From NCBI GenBank assembly GCA_017302635.1, contig JAFLCX010000002.1, forward strand, positions 682,501 to 746,500: a stretch of 64,000 nt of DNA, read 5' to 3'. The stretch comes from Hyphomicrobiales bacterium (GTDB lineage: Bacteria > Pseudomonadota > Alphaproteobacteria > Rhizobiales > Beijerinckiaceae). Within the stretch, counting starts at the first letter, position 1. Every line of letters starts with the position of its first letter. Position numbers and translations under genes: made by a program. The notes below the pieces were generated by a model. That model was not told the DNA's origin. It made no database searches and saw only the letters and a program-made list of their open reading frames with translations. Of the stretch, positions 7,120 through 16,117 are shown in pieces.

Positions 7120-10100
7120 GTGCCTGCCCCGCCCTGTGTTCCGCGTATTCCGGGTCAAAGTCACGTGTTGCGTCAGCGTTCCAACCGAATCATCGCCCGT
7201 CTTGCCGGGCTCATCGCCATCCCGCTTCTGGTCCTGTCGCCGGCTCTGGCGGCTCGCGGTCAGGTGACTGCAAGCGAAATGCAGGGCTTCGGGCGGCTGA
7301 TTTTCGCCTTCGATGCCCCGGTGGGCGCGAAGCTGCGCATGCAGAACTCCGTTCTGATCATCGAGTTCGACCAATCGGTCACTCTGGACCCCGATAAGCT
7401 TCCGGTTCAGGTGCCCGCCTATATCGGCATTGCCCGGCTGGACCCGGATGGCCGCTCGATCCGGATCGGGCTCAATGGGCGCTTCAAGGCTGACCTCAAA
7501 CAGGCGGGCGAGCGGGTTTTTCTCGATCTGATGGGCCCGCGCTGGCAGGGTATGCCGCCGCCCCTGCCTCAGGATGTGATCGACGAACTGGTTCGCCGCG
7601 CCCGTGTGGCCGAGGAACGTGCCCGCCGTGCCGATGGCGAGCGCAAGGTGGGGCGCGAGTTGGAGCTGCGCGTGGCCCATGCGCCGCGTTTCCGTCGCGC
7701 GATCTTCACCATGCCGCGTTCCGCTTCGGTCGATTTCGATGATCGCAACGGCGACATCACGCTGACCTTCGAAGGCGATTTCGAGATTGCGGAATCACTC
7801 GTCCGTTCGCGTCTTGCGGGAATGGCCGTGGGCATCGAGGTGGAGCCCGGCCCATCCAAGCTGCGCATCGCCTTGCGCCCGGCCGAGGGTTTGCGTGTGC
7901 GCGGCTTCCGCGAGGATGACAGCTTCACGCTCGATTTTTCGCGAGCTGATGGTCAGGCCATGGCAGAGGCGCCGGCAGTGCCGGCCCCTGCGGCAGGTGC
8001 ACCCGTGGGTGCCGAGCCGCCGCGGCAGTCCGGACCACCGGCCGCCGTGAAACCGGAGACGCTTCTGGCTCAAACGAGCGGCCAACCCATTGATTTTCGT
8101 CTTGAAACCGGGCGCGATCCGCAAGGCTTCGCGCTGCGGCTCGCCGGACTCGGACAAGCGCCGGTCGCGATCCTGCAGCGTGGCCCGACGCTGATGGTGC
8201 TGATCGAGACAGTCCAGGCGCCGGGTGCGCCGAGCATCCCGCCCGAGCTCAAGCAACAGATCGATGGCTTCCAGATCACGCGGCTTAGAGACGGCGTGTT
8301 GCTGCGCATGGTGCCGAAGCTCGAAGGGTCGTTCTGGCTCGTGCGCGATGGCGAGGAACTCGTGATCCAGCGCGGCAAGAGCGAGATCGCGCCCGATGTT
8401 GTGGCTGGTCAGCCGATTCGCCTCCAGCGCGTCTTCGACGGGCAGGGGCGCGATGCACTGGAAGCCAGTTTCAAAGGCGCGGGCAAGCTCTTCACGCTGG
8501 AAGATCCGCTCACCGGCGGCAAGCTTGCCGTGGCTCCTTTGCCGATGGCGAGCTTTTCGAGCCCGAAGGCGCAGTCTTTTGCCGAAATGCTGATCGAGCG
8601 CACGCTGGCCGGCTTTGCGGTTCTGCCGCTCGATGAAGCCGTCACCATCGAGCGCCGCGAGACCGGCGTGCTGCTCAGCCACGAAATTCGGCTCAATCTA
8701 TCCTCGATGCCTGCTGCCGAGGCGCAGCCGACGAAAGATCGCCGCGCTTTGCTGATCGAACCCGAGCAATATGACAAGCTGGCGCGCGAGCCGTTGCGCT
8801 TGCTGGAGCGCAGCCTGCTGCGTCAGGCAGCCGAGGCACCGCGCGTCGCGCGTCCGGTGGCGCGCCTGAAACTGGCTCAGGCGTATCTCGCGCACAAGAG
8901 CTACCCCGAGGCGGAAGGTGTGCTGAGCGTGCTCAGTGCCGATGATCCGCAATTCGGCAACCAGAAAAACGTCTTGTTTGCCCGCGCGTTGGCCGCAACC
9001 TTCATGGGGCGCTTCGTCGAGGCGGCGCGCCTTCTGGCCGAGCCGCAGCTTTCGCAGGAGCCTGAGCAGCGGCTGCTTCAGGCGATGGTCGACTCGAAAT
9101 CGCTGCGTCATCCGCAGGCCGTCGCGGGCTTCAAGGCCGGAATGGAAGCGCTCGATCGCTATCCCGAGCGCCTGCAGGGCGATTTCCGTCGTGCGGCGGT
9201 TGAAGCGGCGATCGAGGCCGGCGACCCGGTTTTCGCGCGCGAACAGATTCTGGCCTATGAGCAGATCGATTCAAGCCACCGCAACCCGGAGGTTCAGCAA
9301 TTGCTGGCGGGACGCCTGGCTGAGCTCGAAGGCCGCGCGCAGGATGCCTTTATCGCATTCTCACAAGCTGCACGGTCTGCCGATCGGCGAATTGAAGCCG
9401 AGGCCCGTTTTGGTCGCGCCACATCGGGCCTTGCGGCCCAGAAGCTCACGCCCGAGGAAGCCAAGGCTGAATTCGAGACCTTGACCGCGATCTGGCGGCG
9501 CAGTGAAACCGAGGTCAAGGCGCTGGCCAAGCTCGGCGAAATCTATTCCGCTGACGGGCGCTGGCGCGAAGCCTTCCTCGCCTCGCAGCACGCGACGGCC
9601 TTGCTGCCGAACCACCCGGTCGCGCGCCGCCTTGAAGAGGCGATGGGACGGCGGTTCGAGAGCATTTTCCTCGACTCGGAAGAGAAGAAACTGTCGAAAG
9701 TCGAGGCGCTCGCCATTTATCAGGAGTTCCGCACGCTGGTGCCGCCCGGCCGGCGTGGCGACGAAATCGCCCGGCGGCTGGCCGATCGGTTGTTTGATCT
9801 CGACCTCGTCAATGAGGCTTCCGACATTCTCGAGCATCAGGTGCGCAACCGCCTCGATGGCGTCGCGCGTTCGGTGGTGGCGACCCGGCTTGCCTTGATG
9901 CACCTTCAGAATCGGCAACCCCTGAAGGCGCTGACCATGATCCACGAGACGCGGCTTGCGAGCCTGCCCGCCGAGCTCAAGCGTGCCCGCTCGCTGCTGG
10001 AGGCGCGCGCTTTGGGTGAGGTGTTCCGATCGGAACTCGCGATTGAAATCCTTGCGAACGAAACCGGCGACGATGTCGAGCGTCTCCGGGCCGATATTCA

Positions 10101-10515
10101 CTGGAAGGGCAAGCATTGGCGCGAGGCAGGCGAGGCCTATGAGCGTGTTCTCGGCGATGCCTGGCAGGGCGAGGCGGCCCTGACCAATCAGCAGCGGCTT
10201 GATGTGCTGCGTTCCGGCCTCGCCTATGTGCTGGCCGAAGAGGCTTTGTCGCTCGATCGGCTCCGGTCAAAATACATGGCGAAAATGGCCAAGACCGACG
10301 ATGCGGGGGCGTTCAACCTCATCGCGCTCGAGAACTATTCCAACCCGCAGGGATTTCGTGATGCCGCACGCAGCATTGTGAATGCCGATACGCTGACGGA
10401 ATTCCTCGCAGCCTATCGCAAGCGCTACCCCGAGGCCACGGGCGAGGCCCGTCCGGCGCGCAGCGCCGAACAAAGGCAATCTGCCTTGGGGCAGGAGAGC
10501 CCCGGTCGCGGGTGA
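7120..10515 (+). CDS. Large exported tetratricopeptide-type repeat protein of the flagellar cluster
   Basis: A 1131-residue protein with an N-terminal signal sequence (hydrophobic run about residues 24-45, ending ALAARGQ). Residues about 50-300 are beta-rich with repeated short strands. A proline/alanine linker lies near 285-315. The C-terminal half is helical with TPR-like units (RLKLAQAYLAHKSYPEAEGVL; LGEIYSADGRWREAFLASQ). It starts 96 bases after motE and runs the same way, so it is probably in the motility operon. Its exact function is unknown to me. The start is uncertain: GTG at 7120 has a GGAGG 15 bases away, and a GTG at 7165 would put the signal closer to the N-terminus. Confidence 0.7.
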   Translation: MPAPPCVPRIPGQSHVLRQRSNRIIARLAGLIAIPLLVLSPALAARGQVTASEMQGFGRLIFAFDAPVGAKLRMQNSVLIIEFDQSVTLDPDKLPVQVPAYIGIARLDPDGRSIRIGLNGRFKADLKQAGERVFLDLMGPRWQGMPPPLPQDVIDELVRRARVAEERARRADGERKVGRELELRVAHAPRFRRAIFTMPRSASVDFDDRNGDITLTFEGDFEIAESLVRSRLAGMAVGIEVEPGPSKLRIALRPAEGLRVRGFREDDSFTLDFSRADGQAMAEAPAVPAPAAGAPVGAEPPRQSGPPAAVKPETLLAQTSGQPIDFRLETGRDPQGFALRLAGLGQAPVAILQRGPTLMVLIETVQAPGAPSIPPELKQQIDGFQITRLRDGVLLRMVPKLEGSFWLVRDGEELVIQRGKSEIAPDVVAGQPIRLQRVFDGQGRDALEASFKGAGKLFTLEDPLTGGKLAVAPLPMASFSSPKAQSFAEMLIERTLAGFAVLPLDEAVTIERRETGVLLSHEIRLNLSSMPAAEAQPTKDRRALLIEPEQYDKLAREPLRLLERSLLRQAAEAPRVARPVARLKLAQAYLAHKSYPEAEGVLSVLSADDPQFGNQKNVLFARALAATFMGRFVEAARLLAEPQLSQEPEQRLLQAMVDSKSLRHPQAVAGFKAGMEALDRYPERLQGDFRRAAVEAAIEAGDPVFAREQILAYEQIDSSHRNPEVQQLLAGRLAELEGRAQDAFIAFSQAARSADRRIEAEARFGRATSGLAAQKLTPEEAKAEFETLTAIWRRSETEVKALAKLGEIYSADGRWREAFLASQHATALLPNHPVARRLEEAMGRRFESIFLDSEEKKLSKVEALAIYQEFRTLVPPGRRGDEIARRLADRLFDLDLVNEASDILEHQVRNRLDGVARSVVATRLALMHLQNRQPLKALTMIHETRLASLPAELKRARSLLEARALGEVFRSELAIEILANETGDDVERLRADIHWKGKHWREAGEAYERVLGDAWQGEAALTNQQRLDVLRSGLAYVLAEEALSLDRLRSKYMAKMAKTDDAGAFNLIALENYSNPQGFRDAARSIVNADTLTEFLAAYRKRYPEATGEARPARSAEQRQSALGQESPGRG

Positions 10516-10544
10516 TGACAACCTGATCGATCCGCAGTTCCTTG

Positions 10545-10570
10545 GCCCGGCCTTGTGCCGGGCTTTCTTC
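10545..10570 (+). terminator. Intrinsic terminator after the repeat-protein gene
   Basis: A 7-bp perfect stem (10545-10551 with 10557-10563, five-base loop) is followed by TTTCTTC on the plus strand, 30 bases after the stop of the repeat-protein gene. It lies in the gap between convergent genes and touches the fliP stop. Confidence 0.7.
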
Positions 10571-11345
10571 ATATGGGCCCGAAGCTCTGCACGAGCGAGC
10601 CGGCGACCAGTCGCCAGCCATCGACCAGCACGAAGAAAATCAGCTTGAACGGCAAGGCGACAGTCACCGGCGGCACCATCATCATGCCCATCGAGATCAG
10701 GATCGATGAGACCACGAGATCAATGATGAGGAACGGAATGAAGAGCAAAAACCCGATTTCAAAGGCTCGACGCAGTTCCGAAATCATGAAGGCGGGGATC
10801 AGCACCTGCATGGGCGTCGCTTCAGGCGTTGCCGGGCGAGGTTGACGCGAAAGGTCCATGAAAAGTTCGAGGTCCGTTGGCCGAACATGCTTCAGCATGA
10901 AAGCTCGGAACGGTGCAGCCGTGCGCTCGAACGCCTCCTGCTCGCGAATTTCGCCCGCCACGAACGGGCGCACGCCCTGCTCGTAAGCGGTCTGGAATGT
11001 CGGTGCCATGATGAAGGCGGTGAGAAACAGGGCGAGACCGGTCATCACGGTATTGGGCGGCGCAGTCTGGGTGCCGATGGCTGTGCGCAGCAGCGACAGC
11101 ACCACGACGATCCGGGTAAAGGACGTCACCATCACCAGAATGGAGGGGGCAAGACTGAGAACAGTCAGCAACGCGACGAGTTGCAGTGCCCGCTCGGTCA
11201 GCCCCAGTCCCTGGCCGAAATTGATCGATATATCCTGCGCATAGGCTCCGGTCGCCAACGCGACCCCGAAGAGGCCGAGCAGTAAGGCCGCACGCCTCGG
11301 GCGACGGCGAATCTCATCAGGACGGTCCGGCGTGGCTACATGCAT
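10569..11345 (-). CDS. fliP: Flagellar type III export gate protein FliP
   Basis: FliP forms the export-gate pore with FliQ and FliR. The 258-residue product has a cleavable-type N-terminal signal (about residues 18-36, ending AYAQ), then the conserved core LTVLSLAPSILVMVTSFTRI, the APPNTVMTGLALFLTAFIM segment, and the C-terminal hairpin LISMGMMMVPPVTVALPFKL. These are FliP family signatures. It follows fliO by 89 bases, leftward, and converges with the repeat-protein gene. fliQ and fliR lie about 3 kb away on the other strand, so the gate genes are split over two operons. Confidence 0.95.
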   Translation of the reverse strand: MHVATPDRPDEIRRRPRRAALLLGLFGVALATGAYAQDISINFGQGLGLTERALQLVALLTVLSLAPSILVMVTSFTRIVVVLSLLRTAIGTQTAPPNTVMTGLALFLTAFIMAPTFQTAYEQGVRPFVAGEIREQEAFERTAAPFRAFMLKHVRPTDLELFMDLSRQPRPATPEATPMQVLIPAFMISELRRAFEIGFLLFIPFLIIDLVVSSILISMGMMMVPPVTVALPFKLIFFVLVDGWRLVAGSLVQSFGPI

Positions 11346-11434
11346 GGTCCAGTCGGATCATGATTCCACCCGTTGACGCCAGAGCTTCGCGTGCGCTGCA
11401 CCGCGTTGCGCACGACAATATCGGCGCAGCGATC

Positions 11435-12421
11435 TCAGGGTTTGGGGGGCTGTGGGCGTCCAAGCAGCTTCGCCATTTCCTCTTCGAGCAAATCCATATC
11501 GCTCGCCGTGGGTGGCGGGGGCGCGGCCTTGGGTGGTGACGGCGCGACTGCCGGTTGCGCTGATGGCGGTGCAACCGGTGCCGGGGCGGGTGGCGACGGA
11601 GGCGCAACCGAGCTGCGGGGCGCGGGCGGCTGGGGCGGTTTCTGAAGCACTTCGGAAAGCCGACGCGCCATCTCGCTCATGGGCTCGGGCCGGGATTCCG
11701 GCTTGATCTCCGGCTTCGCTTCGACCTTCTGGGCGGGCGGCGCGGGTGGCGCGGGCGGAGGAGCTGGCGGCGGAGGCTGCGGTGCGCGCGGAGGCGGGTT
11801 CATCACCGGCGGCGGCATCATCGGCATCGGCGGCATTTGCGGTGCCGGGACCTTGAGCGGTTGTGGTGCCTCCATGGCTTTCAGTGCGCGTTCGAATTCA
11901 TCGTCCGGGCGCGCGGCCTGTCCGGGCGGCGGATTGAAGGCCGGCGGCGAGGCGGGCCGCGACGGCATGGCCAGCGGCGCGTTGGGCGCGGCAGGTCTGG
12001 CCACGGAGGCGGGCTGCGCAGCAACCGGAGCAGGTGGGGGCGCCGGGGCGCTGACAGGCTCCGTGACCTCGGCCTCGCCCTCGGCGCGCCCCCGACCGAC
12101 GCGCTCGCTGCGCACGATTGAAGGTTCGATCAGCACATCGTTGGGCCCGCCGATCAGCAGGAGGTGTTCGACATTGTCGCGCCGGATGATGACGAGCTTG
12201 CGGCCTTCGCGATCAAGCGGAAAGGCATCGGTCACCGCGAGGCGCTGGACACGTCCGCCACGGGCGGCGCTCCCGCTCATGTTGAGGGTCGGGCGAAGGG
12301 CACGGATCAGCCACAGGGCAATCGCGATCACGACGATCAGCAGCAGCAATCCAAGGCCCAGCCACAACATCGCGGCCACGGCACCATCGCCTGATCTCAG
12401 CTGGTTGAGAAGATTCTGCAT
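11435..12421 (-). CDS. fliO: FliO-type flagellar export assembly protein with a long proline-rich tail
   Basis: FliO helps FliP assemble into the export gate. Residues about 15-42 form one transmembrane helix. Residues about 55-105 form the FliO-like beta domain (RVQRLAVTDAFPLDREGRKLVIIRRDNVEHLLLIGG compared with the family). The remaining 220 residues are low-complexity and extremely rich in proline and alanine, ending in a short charged helix (DMDLLEEEMAKLLGR). The total of 328 residues is far longer than enterobacterial FliO (about 120). Assignment rests on the TM-plus-beta domain and on fliP immediately downstream. Confidence 0.75.
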   Translation of the reverse strand: MQNLLNQLRSGDGAVAAMLWLGLGLLLLIVVIAIALWLIRALRPTLNMSGSAARGGRVQRLAVTDAFPLDREGRKLVIIRRDNVEHLLLIGGPNDVLIEPSIVRSERVGRGRAEGEAEVTEPVSAPAPPPAPVAAQPASVARPAAPNAPLAMPSRPASPPAFNPPPGQAARPDDEFERALKAMEAPQPLKVPAPQMPPMPMMPPPVMNPPPRAPQPPPPAPPPAPPAPPAQKVEAKPEIKPESRPEPMSEMARRLSEVLQKPPQPPAPRSSVAPPSPPAPAPVAPPSAQPAVAPSPPKAAPPPPTASDMDLLEEEMAKLLGRPQPPKP

Positions 12422-12586
12422 GGACCACTCACTCGAAACGGCACTGAAAAACCCGCGAAAACCCGCCTAAAACCTGCATCATCCTTTCTTGGGCGCGTCA
12501 ACCCTGTCTTGTGCACTGGCCTTGCGAAAACGCACATCATTCTTTTTGGCCCTTCTGGCTGAAAATGAAACAGTTCGAGGGCGGCG

Positions 12587-12602
12587 TTTACCCGATCTTA
12601 AC
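12587..12602 (+). promoter_or_regulatory. CtrA-like box upstream of flgB
   Basis: TTTA-N7-TTAAC, one mismatch from the CtrA consensus TTAA-N7-TTAAC. CtrA usually overlaps the -35 region, which would put transcription start near 12634, about 30 bases before the flgB ATG at 12664. The 242-base gap 12422-12663 between divergent fliO and flgB otherwise holds no gene. Binding is inferred. Confidence 0.55.
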
Positions 12603-12663
12603 CATGAATGCGGCAAGATTTGCCCTGTCATTCCTCCGAATGGCGGATTTTGCCGAGGCCTTC

Positions 12664-13092
12664 ATGATTCATGATCTCTCCACCTTCGCCGCCCTGAAAC
12701 AGCGCATGCGCTTTCTTCAGTCGCGCCAGAAGGTGCTGGCCGAAAATGTTGCGAATGCGGATACACCCGGGTTCAAACCGAAAGACATCGCCCAGATCGG
12801 AATTGACCCGGCGACGCGCGGTTCGGATGCGGCGCGGCGTCTGAGTGCCGCTGCCTATGGCCGAACGGCTGGTCTCCTGGTGACCAATCCGATGCATATC
12901 GGTGGCGCGAACAATGGTGCCGGCACGGTCGACAGGGGTGCGACCTACGAAACGCGGCCCTCGGGCAACAGCGTGAACCTTGAAGACGAGATGCTGAAAG
13001 TCTCGCAGAACCAGATCGATTTCCAGACGGCGGCCAACCTCTATCAGCGCGGCATTGCCACGCTGAAGACGGCGCTTGGTCGCCGCGCTTGA
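12664..13092 (+). CDS. flgB: Flagellar proximal rod protein FlgB
   Basis: FlgB is a proximal rod subunit. The 142-residue protein begins MIHDLSTFAALKQRMRF, followed by the rod signature QKVLAENVANADTPGFKPKDI, and ends with the alpha-helical NQIDFQTAANLYQRGIATLK. The ATG at 12664 was chosen because it gives the family-typical N-terminus and lies about 30 bases beyond the transcription start expected from the CtrA-like box; an in-frame ATG at 12640 is possible. It is the first gene of flgB-flgC-fliE-fliQ-fliR-flhB. Confidence 0.93.
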   Translation: MIHDLSTFAALKQRMRFLQSRQKVLAENVANADTPGFKPKDIAQIGIDPATRGSDAARRLSAAAYGRTAGLLVTNPMHIGGANNGAGTVDRGATYETRPSGNSVNLEDEMLKVSQNQIDFQTAANLYQRGIATLKTALGRRA

Positions 13093-13105
13093 AGGGAGCG
13101 GCATC

Positions 13106-13516
13106 ATGGATTTCCTGAAATCACTCGCCATCGCCGCTTCCGGGCTCCGCGCCCAGTCCGGCCGCATGCGCGTCATCGCCGAGAACGTGGCCAACGCCGA
13201 TACCACTCCGACGCGGCCCGGCGAGCAGCCCTATCGGCGCAAGGTCGTCACGTTCCAGCAGAAGCTGGACACGGAGCTCGGCGTCAACACGGTGCAACTC
13301 GGGCAGATCAAGCGTGACCGCTCGGAATTCAAGTCGCGCTACGAGCCCAGCCATCCGCAGGCCGATGCGCGCGGTTTCGTGCAGAAGCCCAATGTCGACT
13401 CGATGATTGAAACTCTGGACCTGCGCGAGGCGCAGCGCAGCTACGAGGCCAATCTCAACGTGATCAGCACGACGCGACGGATGTTGGCGCGGACGCTGGA
13501 AATCTTGCGTGCGTAA
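13106..13516 (+). CDS. flgC: Flagellar proximal rod protein FlgC
   Basis: FlgC is a rod subunit. The 136-residue protein has the N-terminal motif ASGLRAQSGRMRVIAENVANADT and the C-terminal helix IETLDLREAQRSYEANLNVISTTRRM. The ATG at 13106 follows AAGGGAG at a good distance. It lies 13 bases after flgB and 30 before fliE. Confidence 0.95.
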   Translation: MDFLKSLAIAASGLRAQSGRMRVIAENVANADTTPTRPGEQPYRRKVVTFQQKLDTELGVNTVQLGQIKRDRSEFKSRYEPSHPQADARGFVQKPNVDSMIETLDLREAQRSYEANLNVISTTRRMLARTLEILRA

Positions 13517-13546
13517 GTTCGGAACATTCTCGATTGGGAGAACACC

Positions 13547-13870
13547 ATGAAGACGATGATGAATCCGGGCGTGGCCGCAAGTGCCTATGCCCTCCAACAG
13601 AAGCTCAGCTCCAATCCGACCGCCCTCCTGGGCAAGCCGGAAGGGAATGGCGGTTCGTTCGCCGATATCCTGGAGGCCACCGTCGGTCGCGCCCATGAAG
13701 CGGGCAAGAAATCGGATGCGATGGCCATGCGCGCCGCAAGCGGCAACCCGACCGACCTCGTCGAGGTCGTCACGGCCGTGGCCGAAAGCGAAGCGGCGCT
13801 CGAAAGCCTTGTTGCGGTGCGCGATCGCGTCGTGGCGGCCTACGAGGAAATCATGCGGATGCCGATCTGA
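13547..13870 (+). CDS. fliE: Flagellar hook-basal body protein FliE
   Basis: FliE joins the MS ring to the rod and is among the first exported rod-zone components. The 107-residue length matches the family. The C-terminal region LVEVVTAVAESEAALESLVAVRDRVVAAYEEIMRMPI is diagnostic (the family ends in ...YEEIM-M-I). Its stop overlaps the fliQ start (TGATG), implying coupled translation. Confidence 0.93.
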   Translation: MKTMMNPGVAASAYALQQKLSSNPTALLGKPEGNGGSFADILEATVGRAHEAGKKSDAMAMRAASGNPTDLVEVVTAVAESEAALESLVAVRDRVVAAYEEIMRMPI

Positions 13871-14139
13871 TGGGCGGGGCTGATCTGATCGAAATCTCGC
13901 GGGATGGTCTCATAACCTTCTTCAAGGTTGGCATGCCGGTCATGCTCGTCGGCCTTGCGGTGGGTTTCCTGATCTCGCTTTTCCAGGCTCTGACACAAAT
14001 CCAGGAACAGACGCTCATCTATGTGCCCAAAGTCGCTGCGATTTTCGGCTCCTTGCTGTTCTTCCTGCCCTTCATGAGCGACGCGATGAATTCCTTCATG
14101 GGCCGGATCGCGGCGAGGATCATCACAAGCGGGCAGTAG
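13870..14139 (+). CDS. fliQ: Flagellar export gate protein FliQ
   Basis: FliQ is a small two-helix export-gate subunit. The 89-residue protein has transmembrane segments at about residues 17-40 and 53-75, with the conserved FQALTQIQEQTLIYVPKV loop between them. The start overlaps the fliE stop by one base. It lies 53 bases before fliR. Confidence 0.95.
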   Translation: MGGADLIEISRDGLITFFKVGMPVMLVGLAVGFLISLFQALTQIQEQTLIYVPKVAAIFGSLLFFLPFMSDAMNSFMGRIAARIITSGQ

Positions 14140-14192
14140 GCCGCACACGGCCGCGCGATTTCCTTCGGCATTCGGGGCCGAATCATCGGAAT

Positions 14193-14975
14193 ATGGGTAG
14201 GATGAATGTCAGCATCCTGCCCGAATTTGCGCTTGTCTTCATGCTCGTGTTCGCGCGCGTGGGCACCATGCTCATGCTGATGCCAGGGCTGGGGGAGCGC
14301 GTGGCTCCGGTGCGCATCCGTCTCGCCCTTGCTGTTTTCATCACTTTGCTATCGATCCCGATCGTTCGGCCTGGCCTGCCTATCAGCGGAATCAGCCTGC
14401 CGCAGGCGGTTCCGCTGTTGCTGACCGAGATGCTGGTTGGCTTCACCTTCGGGCTTTGCGCCCGTTTTCTGATGTCGACCCTGCAGACCGCCGGGTTGGT
14501 CATTTCGCAGCAGATCGGTCTCTCCTTCACGATGTCGATCGACCCGACGGGCGGCGATCGCGGTCAGGCGGCGGCCATCGGCAGTTTCCTCACACTGCTG
14601 GGCTTGTCACTGATTTTTGCGTCGAACCTGCATCATGTTGCGATTGCCGGGATCATCGACAGTTACGGCACGATCCGGCCCGGCACTGCGCCCGCCAGTG
14701 GTGATGCGGTGGAACTTGCCGTGACGGTTGCCAGTTCGGCTTTTGTGACGGCCATCCAGATTTCGGCACCCTTTCTGGTTTTCGGGCTCGTGTTCAATCT
14801 TGGTCTCGGCATTCTCTCGAGGCTGATGCCTCAGTTGCAGGTGTTTTTCCTCGCCATGCCGGCGATGATCTTGCTCGGCACAATCATCTTCATCTTCGTG
14901 ATCGGCCTGATGATGGACGGATTTCTGGGCCATGTGATGCGGGTCTACCGCGAACTCTTCCCCGGCTTGAGGTGA
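14193..14975 (+). CDS. fliR: Flagellar export gate protein FliR
   Basis: FliR completes the FliP-FliQ-FliR gate and is strongly hydrophobic (about six membrane segments). The 260-residue product has the FliR landmarks FARVGTMLMLMPGLGERVAPVRIRLALAV and LVISQQIGLSFTMSIDPTGGDRGQAAAIGSFL near the centre. The start could be ATG 14193 or ATG 14202; neither has a strong ribosome site. It is followed by flhB after 3 bases. Confidence 0.94.
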   Translation: MGRMNVSILPEFALVFMLVFARVGTMLMLMPGLGERVAPVRIRLALAVFITLLSIPIVRPGLPISGISLPQAVPLLLTEMLVGFTFGLCARFLMSTLQTAGLVISQQIGLSFTMSIDPTGGDRGQAAAIGSFLTLLGLSLIFASNLHHVAIAGIIDSYGTIRPGTAPASGDAVELAVTVASSAFVTAIQISAPFLVFGLVFNLGLGILSRLMPQLQVFFLAMPAMILLGTIIFIFVIGLMMDGFLGHVMRVYRELFPGLR

Positions 14976-14978
14976 TCG

Positions 14979-16046
14979 ATGTCCGAGGAAAAGGATCAGG
15001 AAGACAAGACCGAAGACCCGACCGAGCGCCGGATCGAGCAGGCGATCGAGCGCGGCGACGTGCCGAAAAGCATCGAAGCGGCGAGTTTTTTCGCGCTCTC
15101 CGCCGGATTGCTGGCCCTGATGGTCACCGGCTCGATCGGCCTTCAAGGCTTTGTCACCGGGATGCGAGGATTTCTGGAGAACGCCCATCAGGTTTCAATC
15201 AGCCAGTCTGGCCTGCTCGCTGTCGCCTCGCATTCCACGCGCACCATGCTGGTGGTGCTCGCCGTGCCGTTTGTCTTCGCCATCATCGCGGGCGTGGCCT
15301 CCGGGCTCATCATGCACAAGCCGCTCTGGACCACCGAAACAATGGCGCCGAAATTCAACCGGATTTCGCCGCTCTCAGGCTTCAAGCGCATTTTCGGCAA
15401 GGAAGCCTTTGTTCAGTTCATCAAGAGCCTGCTGAAATTCGTGATTGTCGGCGGGTTGGTGCTCATCGTGCTCTGGCCCGAGCGCAAGCGCCTCGGCACG
15501 ATTGTCCAACTGGATGTCACACAGCTCCTCGACGTGACCTGGGTGCTCTCGCTCAAGTTGATGGGTGGGGTTCTGGCGCTTTATGCTTTCGTGGCCGCGG
15601 CCGATATTCTCTATCAGCGGTTCACCTGGCGTCAGCGGCTCAAAATGACGCGCGAGGAACTGAAGCAGGAATTCAAGGAGACGGAAGGCTCGCCCGAAAT
15701 CAAGGCGAAGGTGCGCAAGCTCAGAGCAGAGCGGCTTCGCACCCGTATGATGGCTGCCGTGCCGAAAGCCTCCGTGATCCTCACCAACCCGACCCACTAT
15801 GCAGTGGCGCTGAAATACGAGCCGGGGATGAACGCGCCGGTTCTGCTGGCGAAAGGTGTCGACCTCATCGCGCTCAAGATCCGAGAAGTGGGCGCGCTCA
15901 ATGATGTTCCGATCGTCGAGAACCCGCCGCTCGCCCGCGCCATCCACGCGCGCGTCGAGATTGATGAGGAAATCCCCGAAGAGCACTACAAGGCAGTTGC
16001 GGAAGTGATCGGATACGTGATGCGCTTGAGGCGGAGCAGTTTCTGA
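14979..16046 (+). CDS. flhB: Flagellar export switch protein FlhB
   Basis: FlhB controls the switch from rod/hook to filament export. The 355-residue protein begins with the typical SEEKDQEDKTEDPTERRIEQA, has four membrane segments, and a cytosolic C-terminal domain with the self-cleavage site N270-P-T-H273, intact. It ends the rightward flg/fli/flh operon. cckA follows 71 bases later on the same strand with its own ribosome site. Confidence 0.97.
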   Translation: MSEEKDQEDKTEDPTERRIEQAIERGDVPKSIEAASFFALSAGLLALMVTGSIGLQGFVTGMRGFLENAHQVSISQSGLLAVASHSTRTMLVVLAVPFVFAIIAGVASGLIMHKPLWTTETMAPKFNRISPLSGFKRIFGKEAFVQFIKSLLKFVIVGGLVLIVLWPERKRLGTIVQLDVTQLLDVTWVLSLKLMGGVLALYAFVAAADILYQRFTWRQRLKMTREELKQEFKETEGSPEIKAKVRKLRAERLRTRMMAAVPKASVILTNPTHYAVALKYEPGMNAPVLLAKGVDLIALKIREVGALNDVPIVENPPLARAIHARVEIDEEIPEEHYKAVAEVIGYVMRLRRSSF

Positions 16047-16117
16047 GCCAGAACGACAGGGTTGCCGGGTGAAAAGCGAGTCTCGGTTTCGGGCCGCGAG
16101 GGGAGGATCAGCCGAAC

